64,000 bases of DNA, taken from contig NZ_PENI01000039.1 in NCBI RefSeq assembly GCF_003688995.1, positions 23,745 through 87,744 of the forward strand, in the 5' to 3' direction. How positions within the stretch are numbered: the stretch's first letter is position 1; each line of letters opens with the position of its first letter. Under the pieces are notes generated by a model, which searched no databases, was not told where the DNA came from, and saw only the letters and a program-made list of their open reading frames with translations. The position numbers and the translations under genes are program-made. Positions 7,723 through 15,797 of the stretch are shown in pieces. The DNA comes from Streptomyces shenzhenensis. GTDB lineage: Bacteria; Actinomycetota; Actinomycetes; Streptomycetales; Streptomycetaceae.

Positions 7723-9018
7723 GTGAGTGAGACACCGACGAACACCCTGCAATACCGCTTCGACGGGCCAGAGGATGCCCCGGTCCTGATCCTGGGTCCC
7801 TCACTGGGCACCACCTGGCACATGTGGGACCGCCAGATTCCGGAACTGGTCCGGCAGTGGCGGGTCTTCCGCTTCGACCTGCCGGGGCACGGCGGCGCGC
7901 CCGCCCACCCGGCGGACTCCGTCGCCGAACTGTCCGCCCGGCTGCTCGCCACGCTCGACGCGGTCGGCGTGCAGCGCTTCGGCTACGCGGGGTGCGCGCT
8001 CGGCGGCGCGATCGGTATGGAACTGGCCCTGCGCCACCCGGAACGGATCGCCTCGCTCGCGCTGGTGGCCACCTCCCCCCGGTTCGGCACCGCCGACGAG
8101 TTCCGGCAGCGCGGGGTGATCGTGCGCACGAACGGACTCGACCCGATCGCCCGCACCTCGCCGGACCGCTGGTTCACCGGCGGTTTCGCCGCAGCGCAGC
8201 CCGCGATCACCGAGTGGGCCGTGCAGATGGTGCGCACCACCGACCCGGGCTGCTACATCGCCGCCTGCGAGGCGCTGGCCGGCTTCGACGTCCGTTCCGA
8301 ACTGGGGCGCATCGGCGTGCCCACCCTCGTGCTGGTCGGCTCGGACGACCAGGTCACCGGCCCGGCCGAGGCCCGCACCCTGGTCGCCGGGATACCGGAC
8401 GCCCGGCTCGCCGTCGTCCCCGGCGCCTCCCATCTCGTCCCCGTCGAGCAGCCCGCGGCCGTCACCGACCTGCTGGTGCGGCACTTCTCCAGCGCCTGGC
8501 AGCCGGCGATCGACTCGACGACCGGCCAGATGGCCATCGTGGCGGCCCCCGCCAAGCCGGTCCTCGCCGCCGCGCCACAGGCCGCGCCCATCGCCGAGAT
8601 CGCCCCGCCCGTGGCACCCGCGCAGCCGCCGGGGCGGCCCGACGCCTACGAGACGGGCCTCAAGATCCGGCGCGAGGTGCTGGGCGACGCCCATGTGGAC
8701 CGGGCGCTGGCGCAGTCCGACGACTTCTCCGGGGACTTCCAGGAGTTCATCACCCGGTACGCGTGGGGTGAGATCTGGGACCGTCCCGGGCTCGACCGCC
8801 GCGCCCGCAGCTGTGTCACGCTCACCGCGCTGGTCGCCGGCGGCCACCTGGAGGAGCTGGCCTTCCACACCCGGGCGGCGCTGCGCAACGGCCTCACCCC
8901 CGACGAGATCAAGGAAGTGCTGCTGCAGGCGGCCGTGTACTGCGGTGTACCCGCCGCGAACAGCGCGTTCCGGGTGGCCCAGCAGGTCGTGCGGGAGGAG
9001 ACCACACCGGCGGAGTGA
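7723..9018 (+). CDS. pcaL: PcaD-PcaC fusion (3-oxoadipate enol-lactonase / 4-carboxymuconolactone decarboxylase), altered nucleophile
   Basis: This 431-residue fusion would catalyse two successive steps of the protocatechuate branch of the beta-ketoadipate pathway. Residues 1 to about 265 are an alpha/beta-hydrolase with the oxyanion region PSLGTTWHMW, the acid in GSDDQVT and the His in GASHLVPVE. The nucleophile elbow, however, reads GCALGG, putting Ala92 (codon 7996) where the family has Ser. A Pro/Ala linker (about 272-305) leads to a carboxymuconolactone decarboxylase domain (about 306-425). The start is uncertain: GTG at 7723 is preferred for its homologue-like N-terminus, while 7714 and 7699 are in-frame alternatives. 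No other pca genes are nearby, so the lactonase half may be inactive or repurposed. Confidence 0.8.
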   Translation: MSETPTNTLQYRFDGPEDAPVLILGPSLGTTWHMWDRQIPELVRQWRVFRFDLPGHGGAPAHPADSVAELSARLLATLDAVGVQRFGYAGCALGGAIGMELALRHPERIASLALVATSPRFGTADEFRQRGVIVRTNGLDPIARTSPDRWFTGGFAAAQPAITEWAVQMVRTTDPGCYIAACEALAGFDVRSELGRIGVPTLVLVGSDDQVTGPAEARTLVAGIPDARLAVVPGASHLVPVEQPAAVTDLLVRHFSSAWQPAIDSTTGQMAIVAAPAKPVLAAAPQAAPIAEIAPPVAPAQPPGRPDAYETGLKIRREVLGDAHVDRALAQSDDFSGDFQEFITRYAWGEIWDRPGLDRRARSCVTLTALVAGGHLEELAFHTRAALRNGLTPDEIKEVLLQAAVYCGVPAANSAFRVAQQVVREETTPAE

Positions 9019-9052
9019 GCGTGCGGCACCGGCGGGGAGGAGGATGGATCGC

Positions 9053-9688
9053 ATGAAGCTCACGAAGAAGTCCCACTCCTGCGTCCGGCTGGAGAAGGAC
9101 GGGCGGACGCTCGTCCTCGATCCCGGTGGCTTCAGCGAGCCCGACGCCGCCGTCGGTGCGGACGCGATCCTGATCACGCACGAGCACCCGGACCACTTCG
9201 ACGAGGGGCGGCTGCGGGCCGCCATGGAGGCGAACCCGGCGGCCCGGATCTGGACCCTGAAGTCGGTCGCGGACCGGATCGCCGCGGCCTTCCCGGGCCG
9301 CGTCCACACCGTCGGCCACGGCGACACGTTCACCGCGGCGGGCTTCGACGTCCAGGTCCACGGCGAGCTGCACGCGGTGATCCACCCGGACATCCCGCGG
9401 ATCACCAACGTCGGCTATCTGATCGACGGCGGCCGGCTCTTCCACCCCGGTGACGCGCTCACCGTCCCGGACCGGCCCGTCGAGACGCTGATGCTCCCGG
9501 TGATGGCCCCCTGGAACAAGATCTCCGAGGTCATCGACTACGTTCGTGAGGTCAAGCCGCAGCGCGCCTACGACGTCCACGACGCCCTGCTCACCGATCT
9601 CGCCCGGCCGGTCTACGACCGGCAGATCGGCGCCCTGGGCGGCTCGGGCCATCTGCGGCTCGCGCCGGGATCCAGCGCCGAGATCTGA
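9053..9688 (+). CDS. Metallo-beta-lactamase-fold hydrolase
   Basis: This 211-residue protein has the metal-binding signature THEHPDH (HxHxDH) at about residues 42-48 and the short compact layout of UlaG/YtnP-like hydrolases, including a GDAL metal-ligand loop and a late AYDVHDA segment. It probably hydrolyses a small phosphorylated or lactone substrate in the cytoplasm; the substrate cannot be told from sequence. The start at 9053 is set by GGAGGAGG nine bases upstream; the ATG at 9044 would abut that site. It lies 34 bases after pcaL on the same strand. Confidence 0.85.
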   Translation: MKLTKKSHSCVRLEKDGRTLVLDPGGFSEPDAAVGADAILITHEHPDHFDEGRLRAAMEANPAARIWTLKSVADRIAAAFPGRVHTVGHGDTFTAAGFDVQVHGELHAVIHPDIPRITNVGYLIDGGRLFHPGDALTVPDRPVETLMLPVMAPWNKISEVIDYVREVKPQRAYDVHDALLTDLARPVYDRQIGALGGSGHLRLAPGSSAEI

Positions 9689-9699
9689 GCGGGTCCGGG

Positions 9700-10000
9700 C
9701 GCCGAGCCTGGATGCCCGCGCCGCGCAGTTGCTCGACGGACAGCTGGGTGCGGCCGGCGACCGCGACCACCGGGACGCCCTGGGTGCCGGCCGCGCCGGT
9801 CACGCCGACGGGTGCCTTGCCGTGCAGGCTCTGCGCGTCCAGCGATCCCTCGCCGGTGATCACCAGCCGGGCTCCGGCCAGCTCCTGGCGGAATCCGAGC
9901 AGATCCATGAGGATCTCGATGCCCGCGCCCGGCTGGACGCCGAGGAAGGCCATGGCAGCGAAGCCCACGCCGCCGGCGGCTCCTGAGCCGCGCGCGGGCG
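9700..10000 (-). pseudogene. Glycerate kinase relic (C-terminal fragment)
   Basis: On the minus strand this stretch translates to GGVGFAAMAFLG, then PGAGIEILMDLLGF, then LVITGEGSLDAQSLHGKAP. This matches the C-terminal third of glycerate kinase, including the intact copy at 56099-57250, which reads LVITGEGSLDAQTLHGKAP. The N-terminal two thirds are missing and the 3' end runs into unrelated sequence near 9700, next to the stop of the preceding gene. No start signal is present. It is a decayed remnant, not a functional gene. Confidence 0.8.
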
Positions 10001-10034
10001 GGCACTGTCAGTGCCGCCGGGTAGGTTGTGGGGC

Positions 10035-10814
10035 ATGCGCATCGCGACCTGGAACGTGAACTCGATCACCGCCCGCCTGCCGCGGCTGCTGGCCTGGCTG
10101 GAGAGCAGCGGCACCGACGTGCTGTGTCTGCAGGAGGCCAAGGTCGCCGCGGAGCAGTTCCCGCTGGACCAGCTCCGCGAGCTGGGCTACGAGGCGGCGG
10201 TCCACGCGACCGGCCGGTGGAACGGCGTGGCGGTGCTCTCCCGGGTCGGCCTGGTGGACGTCGTCAAGGGCCTGCCCGGCGACCCCGGGTACGAGGGCGT
10301 GCAGGAGCCCCGGGCGATCTCCGCGACCTGCGGCCCGGTCCGCGTCTGGTCGGTGTATGTGCCGAACGGCCGCGAGGTCGACCACCCGCACTACGCCTAC
10401 AAGCTCCAGTGGTTCGAGGCGCTGCGGGCCGCCGTCGCGGGTGACGCGGCCGGTGACCGCCCCTTCGCGGTCCTCGGCGACTACAACGTGGCGCCGAGCG
10501 ACGACGACGTCTTCGACGTGGCCGCCTTCGAGGGCCTCACCCATGTCACCCCGGCCGAGCGCGCCGCCCTGACCGCGCTGCGTGAGACGGGCCTGTCGGA
10601 CGTCGTCCCACGCCCCCTGAAGTACGACCGCCCCTACACCTACTGGGACTACCGCCAGCTCGCCTTCCCCAAGAACCGCGGAATGCGCATCGACCTGGTC
10701 TACGGCAACGAACCCTTCGCCAAGGCCGTGAAGGACGCGTACGTCGACCGTGAGGAGCGCAAGGGCAAGGGCGCCTCGGACCACGCCCCGGTGGTGGTGG
10801 ACCTGGACGCATAG
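10035..10814 (+). CDS. xth: Exodeoxyribonuclease III
   Basis: This 259-residue exonuclease/AP endonuclease would act in base excision repair. It shows the family hallmarks: N-terminal MRIATWNVNS, catalytic Glu in LQEAK, the GDYNVAPSDDDV loop, the arginine-rich NRGMRIDLVY segment and the terminal ASDHAPV with the catalytic Asp-His. The ATG at 10035 gives the canonical N-terminus; the longer frame to 10011 has no support. It follows the glycerate kinase relic. Confidence 0.95.
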   Translation: MRIATWNVNSITARLPRLLAWLESSGTDVLCLQEAKVAAEQFPLDQLRELGYEAAVHATGRWNGVAVLSRVGLVDVVKGLPGDPGYEGVQEPRAISATCGPVRVWSVYVPNGREVDHPHYAYKLQWFEALRAAVAGDAAGDRPFAVLGDYNVAPSDDDVFDVAAFEGLTHVTPAERAALTALRETGLSDVVPRPLKYDRPYTYWDYRQLAFPKNRGMRIDLVYGNEPFAKAVKDAYVDREERKGKGASDHAPVVVDLDA

Positions 10815-10872
10815 GGCGACACCCGCGCTCGCCCTGTGGTGCGTGGGACCACGTCGGTGTCACGCTGGGCCC

Positions 10873-11292
10873 ATGAACATCCCCTTCCTGGGCAACCGGC
10901 ACAAGAAGAGCGATGCCCCGGTGCTGCCCGCCGACCGCGAAGGCGTCGCCGAGCTGCTGTCCGAGTGCGATCTGCTGCGCTCCCAGGCGGCCCGGGAGGG
11001 CGTCCGGCTGGACGACTCCGTGACCTCGCTGGAGGCGCTCGACCAGCTGCTGCCGCGCTGGCGCGACGACGCGGAGATCCTGCCCTGGCTGGGCAATGAC
11101 GCGGGCCTTTATCTGGGCACGGTCATCGTGCGCACCGTGCCCGGCGCGTACTGGGGATTCCAGCCCGGCGGGCAGCCCGTCGTACGGCTCGCGTCGGGGC
11201 GCGAGTTCGATGTCGTCGAGGCCGGTCACGAGTGGGCGGCGAACGGCGTTCCCGAGCTGTCGCAGCTGTACGCGGAGGTCGCCGAGGCCTGA
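10873..11292 (+). CDS. Conserved hypothetical protein, 139 aa
   Basis: This small acidic protein has a basic N-terminus, a helical middle (residues 20-60) and a C-terminal part containing NDAGLYLGTVIVR and a GREFDVV strand. It resembles uncharacterised streptomycete proteins of similar length; I do not recognise a function. No signal peptide or membrane segment is visible. It starts 58 bases after xth and precedes the glutamate transporter operon. Confidence 0.75.
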   Translation: MNIPFLGNRHKKSDAPVLPADREGVAELLSECDLLRSQAAREGVRLDDSVTSLEALDQLLPRWRDDAEILPWLGNDAGLYLGTVIVRTVPGAYWGFQPGGQPVVRLASGREFDVVEAGHEWAANGVPELSQLYAEVAEA

Positions 11293-11311
11293 CAGTTGCA
11301 GTAAATACGGC

Positions 11312-11341
11312 TAATGCCCGAAAAGTGCGTGTCGGGTATTA
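11312..11341. promoter_or_regulatory. Operator-like inverted repeat upstream of gluA
   Basis: TAATGCCCGA and TCGGGTATTA form 10-base arms (9 of 10 complementary) around a 10-base spacer, inside an AT-richer promoter region 65-94 bases before gluA. The geometry fits a dimeric regulator site; the regulator is not identifiable. Confidence 0.5.
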
Positions 11342-11405
11342 AGTACGCCTTTGCCTGGATAGTTTGCGGCAACCGCGACACAGGTGAAAGCGAGTAGAGC
11401 TGCGT

Positions 11406-12149
<744 letters not shown>

Positions 12150-12166
12150 GCCGGGGAGTGCGATCC

Positions 12167-13078
12167 ATGTTCCGCACCACACGTGTGCCCCTCGCGTTAG
12201 CCGTGCTCGCCGCGCTCCTCGCCACCGCCTGCGGCAAGGAGGGCAGCCCGCCCACCAAGGGACCCGCGGCCTCGTCGCTCCCCGACTACCAGGTGGCGCA
12301 GGACTTCCGCCTGCCCGGCTCACCGACCTGGACCCGGGCGAAGAAACGCGGCCACGCCGTCGTCGGCGTCAAGGAGGACCAGCCCTACCTCGGCGAGAAG
12401 GACCCGGCGACCGGCACCTACGCCGGCTTCGACATCGAGATCGCCAAGATGATGTCGGCCTCGCTCGGCCTGCCGCCGGAGTCGGTCGAGTTCAGGACCA
12501 TCGCCTCCGCCAACCGCGAAACCGCCCTGCAGAACGGGCAGATCGATTTCTACGTCGGCACCTACACCATCAACGCCAACCGCAGGAAGCTGGTCGGCTT
12601 CGCCGGGCCCTACTACCTGGCCGGCCAGTCGCTGCTGGTCCGCAAGGACGAGAAGGACATCCACGGGCCGCAGGACCTGGCCGGCCGACGCGTCTGCTCC
12701 GCCGCCGGGTCAACCCCCTACCAGCGCATCAGGGCCGACTACCCGAAGGCCGTCCTGGTCTCCTACGACACCTACTCGGTGTGCGTCGACAACCTGCTCA
12801 CCTACCAGGTCGACGCCGTCACCACCGACGACGCGATCCTCATCGGCTACGCGGCGAAGGCCCCCGACGAACTCAAGGTCGTCGGCAGTCCGTTCTCCGA
12901 GGAGCCGTACGGCATCGGCGTCCCGCACGGCGACAACGCCCTGCGCCTCGCACTCGACGACGCGTTGGAGGCACGGCAGAAGAAGAACGACTGGAAGAAG
13001 GCGTACGAGGCGACGCTCGGCCTGTCCGGCGTGCCGGCGCCCCGCCCACCCGCGATCGACCGTTACCCGGCGAGCTGA
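12167..13078 (+). CDS. gluB: Glutamate-type ABC transporter substrate-binding lipoprotein; contains a TTA codon
   Basis: This 303-residue solute-binding protein has a lipoprotein signal (hydrophobic segment then LLATAC, lipidated Cys near residue 23). The periplasmic-binding-protein type 2 domain has the amino-acid-binding fold signatures YAGFDIEIAKMM and FYVGTYTIN. The ATG at 12167 has GGGGAG eight bases upstream; GTG 12158 is too close to that site. Codon 11 (12197-12199) is TTA, the leucine codon that in Streptomyces depends on the bldA tRNA, so translation may be developmentally limited. It is 17 bases after gluA. Confidence 0.93.
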   Translation: MFRTTRVPLALAVLAALLATACGKEGSPPTKGPAASSLPDYQVAQDFRLPGSPTWTRAKKRGHAVVGVKEDQPYLGEKDPATGTYAGFDIEIAKMMSASLGLPPESVEFRTIASANRETALQNGQIDFYVGTYTINANRRKLVGFAGPYYLAGQSLLVRKDEKDIHGPQDLAGRRVCSAAGSTPYQRIRADYPKAVLVSYDTYSVCVDNLLTYQVDAVTTDDAILIGYAAKAPDELKVVGSPFSEEPYGIGVPHGDNALRLALDDALEARQKKNDWKKAYEATLGLSGVPAPRPPAIDRYPAS

Positions 13079-13089
13079 ACGAGGACAGC

Positions 13090-13734
13090 TTGAACGTACT
13101 GACAGACAATTTCTCCACCTATGCCCAGGGCTTCCTCGGCACACTCCAACTCACCGTCTACGCCTCGGTGCTGGCCCTCGTCCTGGGCTTCGTCATGGCG
13201 TCCTTCCGGGTCGCACCGGTCGCGGCGCTGCGCGCCGTCGGCGCGGCCTGGGTGACCGTGCTGCGCAACACCCCGCTGACCCTGCTGTTCTTCGCGGTGC
13301 TGCTCGGCCTGCCCCGCTTCGGACTCGTGCTGCCCTTCCAGGTGTTCGCGGTCCTCGCGCTCGGCTGCTACACGTCCGCGTTCATCTGCGAGGCGCTGCG
13401 CGCCGGTATCAACACCGTGCCCAAGGGCCAGGGCGAGGCGGCCCGCAGCCTCGGCATGACCTTCGGCCAGACCCTCGGTCTGGTGGTGCTGCCGCAGGCC
13501 TTCCGGTCGGTGATCCCGCCGGTCGGCTCCACCCTCATCGCGCTGGCCAAGAACTCGGCCATCGCGGGCGCGTTCAGCGTCACCGAGCTGCTCGGCACGT
13601 ACAAGACGCTCGGCGAACTCGGCTACGACGTCGTCTGGACCTTCGTCTGGATCGCCGTCGGCTACCTCGTCGTCACGCTCGCCATCAGCGCCCTGTTCAA
13701 CCTGCTGGAGCGCACGTGGGGGGTGGCCCGATGA
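13090..13734 (+). CDS. gluC: Glutamate-type ABC transporter permease, TTG start
   Basis: This 214-residue His/Glu/Gln-type membrane permease has about five hydrophobic segments. The EAA loop (EALRAGINTVPKGQGEAARS) contacts the ATPase. The TTG at 13090 is the only in-frame start after gluB that has a ribosome binding site (GAGGA at 13081-13085). The stop overlaps gluD (ATGA), so both permeases are made together. Confidence 0.9.
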   Translation: MNVLTDNFSTYAQGFLGTLQLTVYASVLALVLGFVMASFRVAPVAALRAVGAAWVTVLRNTPLTLLFFAVLLGLPRFGLVLPFQVFAVLALGCYTSAFICEALRAGINTVPKGQGEAARSLGMTFGQTLGLVVLPQAFRSVIPPVGSTLIALAKNSAIAGAFSVTELLGTYKTLGELGYDVVWTFVWIAVGYLVVTLAISALFNLLERTWGVAR

Positions 13735-14609
13735 GCCAGGCCACCGCGCTCTACGACATCCCAGGGCCGCGGACCAGACAGCGCCACCGCGCCTACGGGG
13801 TGCTGGCCGTCGCGGTGATCCTCGGCCTGCTCGGCTGGCTCGTCGCCCTCCTGTCGACCACTGGGCAGTTCGGCCACACGAAGTGGCTGCCCTTCGCGTA
13901 CCAGGGCATCCAGGAACTGCTGCTGCGCGGACTGGGCAACACCCTCAAGGCCTTCGCGCTGGCGGCGGTCCTGTCGCTGGCACTCGGCGGGGCGCTGGCC
14001 GCCGGGCGGCTGTCCGACCACCGGGCGGTGCGCCTGCCCGCCACGGTCGTCGTCGAGTTCTTCCGGGCGATGCCCGTGCTGGTGATGATCTTCTTCATCT
14101 TCGTGGCGCTCAAGGTGCAGCCGCTGCCCGCCCTGGTCGCCGGACTCACGCTCTACAACGGGTCCGTGCTCGCCGAGGTGTTCCGCTCCGGTGTGAACGC
14201 CGTCGAACGCGGCCAGAAGGAGGCCGCGTTCGCGCTGGGCATGCGCAAGACCCAGGTCATGTCGTACGTACTCGTGCCCCAGGCCGTGCGGGCGATGCTG
14301 CCCGCCATCATCAGCCAGTTGGTGGTGGCCCTGAAGGACACCTCGCTCGGCTATCTCATCACCTATGAGGAGTTCCTCCATGCCGGGAAGCTGATCGCGT
14401 CCAACCTCGACTACGATTTGCCGTTCATCCCCGTGGTGATGGTGATCTCGCCGATCTACATCGGGATGTGTGTGCTGCTCTCGTGGTTCGCCGGCTGGGT
14501 GTCCCGGCGTGAGCAGCGCAGTCCCAAGACCGAGGCCGTGGACGTCGCCGCGGCCGGACCGGGGACGCTGCTGCCCGGTGGTGGTCCCCCCACCGCACGG
14601 AGACCGTAG
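13731..14609 (+). CDS. gluD: Glutamate-type ABC transporter permease
   Basis: This 292-residue second permease has a longer cytoplasmic N-terminus, hydrophobic segments from about residue 25, and the EAA loop EVFRSGVNAVERGQKEAAFA. The C-terminal tail is Pro/Gly-rich. Its ATG overlaps the gluC stop by four bases. It ends the operon; the next 165 bases hold no gene before a MITE-like element. Confidence 0.92.
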   Translation: MSQATALYDIPGPRTRQRHRAYGVLAVAVILGLLGWLVALLSTTGQFGHTKWLPFAYQGIQELLLRGLGNTLKAFALAAVLSLALGGALAAGRLSDHRAVRLPATVVVEFFRAMPVLVMIFFIFVALKVQPLPALVAGLTLYNGSVLAEVFRSGVNAVERGQKEAAFALGMRKTQVMSYVLVPQAVRAMLPAIISQLVVALKDTSLGYLITYEEFLHAGKLIASNLDYDLPFIPVVMVISPIYIGMCVLLSWFAGWVSRREQRSPKTEAVDVAAAGPGTLLPGGGPPTARRP

Positions 14610-14774
14610 GGGGCAGCGGCTCACGGGGCCAGGCCCGCCCGGCGGCAGCCGGAGATCACTGCTCGCGCGGCGGTGCGCACCCGCAGAACGGGGCGTCCGC
14701 GGGCGAGCAGAAGGTCAGCTGCGCGCCGGACGGGTTGCTCCCGGGCCCCGGGAACACCGGACCGGTCAGAACAC

Positions 14775-14941
14775 CTAGGGCCTCTCGTTTGGATCATGCC
14801 GGGCTCGCGGGCCCTGGCACCGCGCCTCGCGGCGTTGTCGTCGGTTGTCAGGGCTCCGCCCTGCCGCCCTCCTCCGCCTTGCGATCCACGGCACCAGACC
14901 CCGCTCCCTGATCCGGCCTGATCCAAACGAAAGACCCTAGG
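14775..14941. mobile_element. MITE-like element with about 28-bp terminal inverted repeats
   Basis: The ends read CCTAGGGCCTCTCGTTTGGA (left) and, on the other strand, CCTAGGGTCTTTCGTTTGGA (right). The first 28 bases from CTAGGG onward differ at only three positions. The interior is also partly self-complementary, so the 167-base unit can fold as one long imperfect hairpin. It encodes no transposase. Its right end overlaps the TAG stop codon of the adjacent minus-strand gene. By recollection, similar sequences recur in intergenic spaces of streptomycetes; this was not searched. Confidence 0.6.
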
Positions 14942-15692
14942 CCCGGTGCGAGCGTGGTGTCTCCGACGGCGTCGGCAGCGGTGCCTGCGCGGTCCGGGTC
15001 ACATCGGCGACCAGCTCGACCACGTCCGGGCCGTACGCCTGCGAGTTGACCACCTTCAGCAGCAGCACGAACGAGTTCGCGCCGTGCTTGCGGGCCAGCC
15101 GCTCGTGGTTGCGGGCGAGATAGCGGGTCGCGGCCTGGTTGGTGATCGCGCGCTGGCCGCAGAACAGGAACACCGGGCGTGCCTCGCGTCGCTCGCCGGC
15201 GGTCAGCCGGGCCAGCAGCACATATTCCGTGACACCCGACTCCAGACGGTAACGCTCGCTGCCGATCTGGAAGGCACCGCGTTCCGGACCCGGCTCCGGG
15301 TCGATGTTCACCCGTACCCCGGGTAGCATCGCCGTCATGTGGGCCAGCATGCGCCGGTTCGAACCCGGACCGCCCACGCAGAATTCGGTGCGTTCGCCGA
15401 AGCCCTGCTGGACGTTGTCCTGGGTCACCATCTGCAGATGCGCGCCGCAGTCCTTGATCAGCGCGGCCAGCTCCAGCAGCGCGAAGACGTCGAAGCGGTG
15501 GACCGCCGGCTCGGAGGTCGCCGGGTCGCGGTTGACGACGAGCAGCGACTCCGCGTTCTCCGGAAGCCCGAAGAACGCCTGCTTGCGTCGCAGCTTGCGC
15601 TTCCACAGCGCGGTGCGGGCCAGCCAGCCGATGCCGGCGCTGATGCCGGCGGCCACCAGGCCCAGGATGATGTTGCGCAGGTCGTCACTCAT
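14937..15692 (-). CDS. Membrane-anchored protein of unknown function
   Basis: This 251-residue protein has one N-terminal transmembrane segment (about residues 7-30, IILGLVAAGISAGIGWLART) followed by an Arg/Lys patch (KRKLRRK), so the soluble domain is probably cytoplasmic. The domain contains LLVVNRDPAT, FCVGGPGSN and FLFCGQRAITNQAA segments suggesting an alternating alpha/beta fold. I recognise no family. The ATG at 15692 was chosen because it precedes the membrane segment. The TAG stop lies within the terminal repeat of the MITE-like element, so the native C-terminus may have been changed by insertion. Confidence 0.75.
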   Translation of the reverse strand: MSDDLRNIILGLVAAGISAGIGWLARTALWKRKLRRKQAFFGLPENAESLLVVNRDPATSEPAVHRFDVFALLELAALIKDCGAHLQMVTQDNVQQGFGERTEFCVGGPGSNRRMLAHMTAMLPGVRVNIDPEPGPERGAFQIGSERYRLESGVTEYVLLARLTAGERREARPVFLFCGQRAITNQAATRYLARNHERLARKHGANSFVLLLKVVNSQAYGPDVVELVADVTRTAQAPLPTPSETPRSHRA

Positions 15693-15797
15693 GGGCGCGC
15701 ATGCTAGCGGGCGAAGGCAAACCGGTGTTCGAGACGGTCCTGACGGGGACATGCCGTTGGATTAAGCTGCGCGGACGGTCACTCGCTGGAGGTGCGA

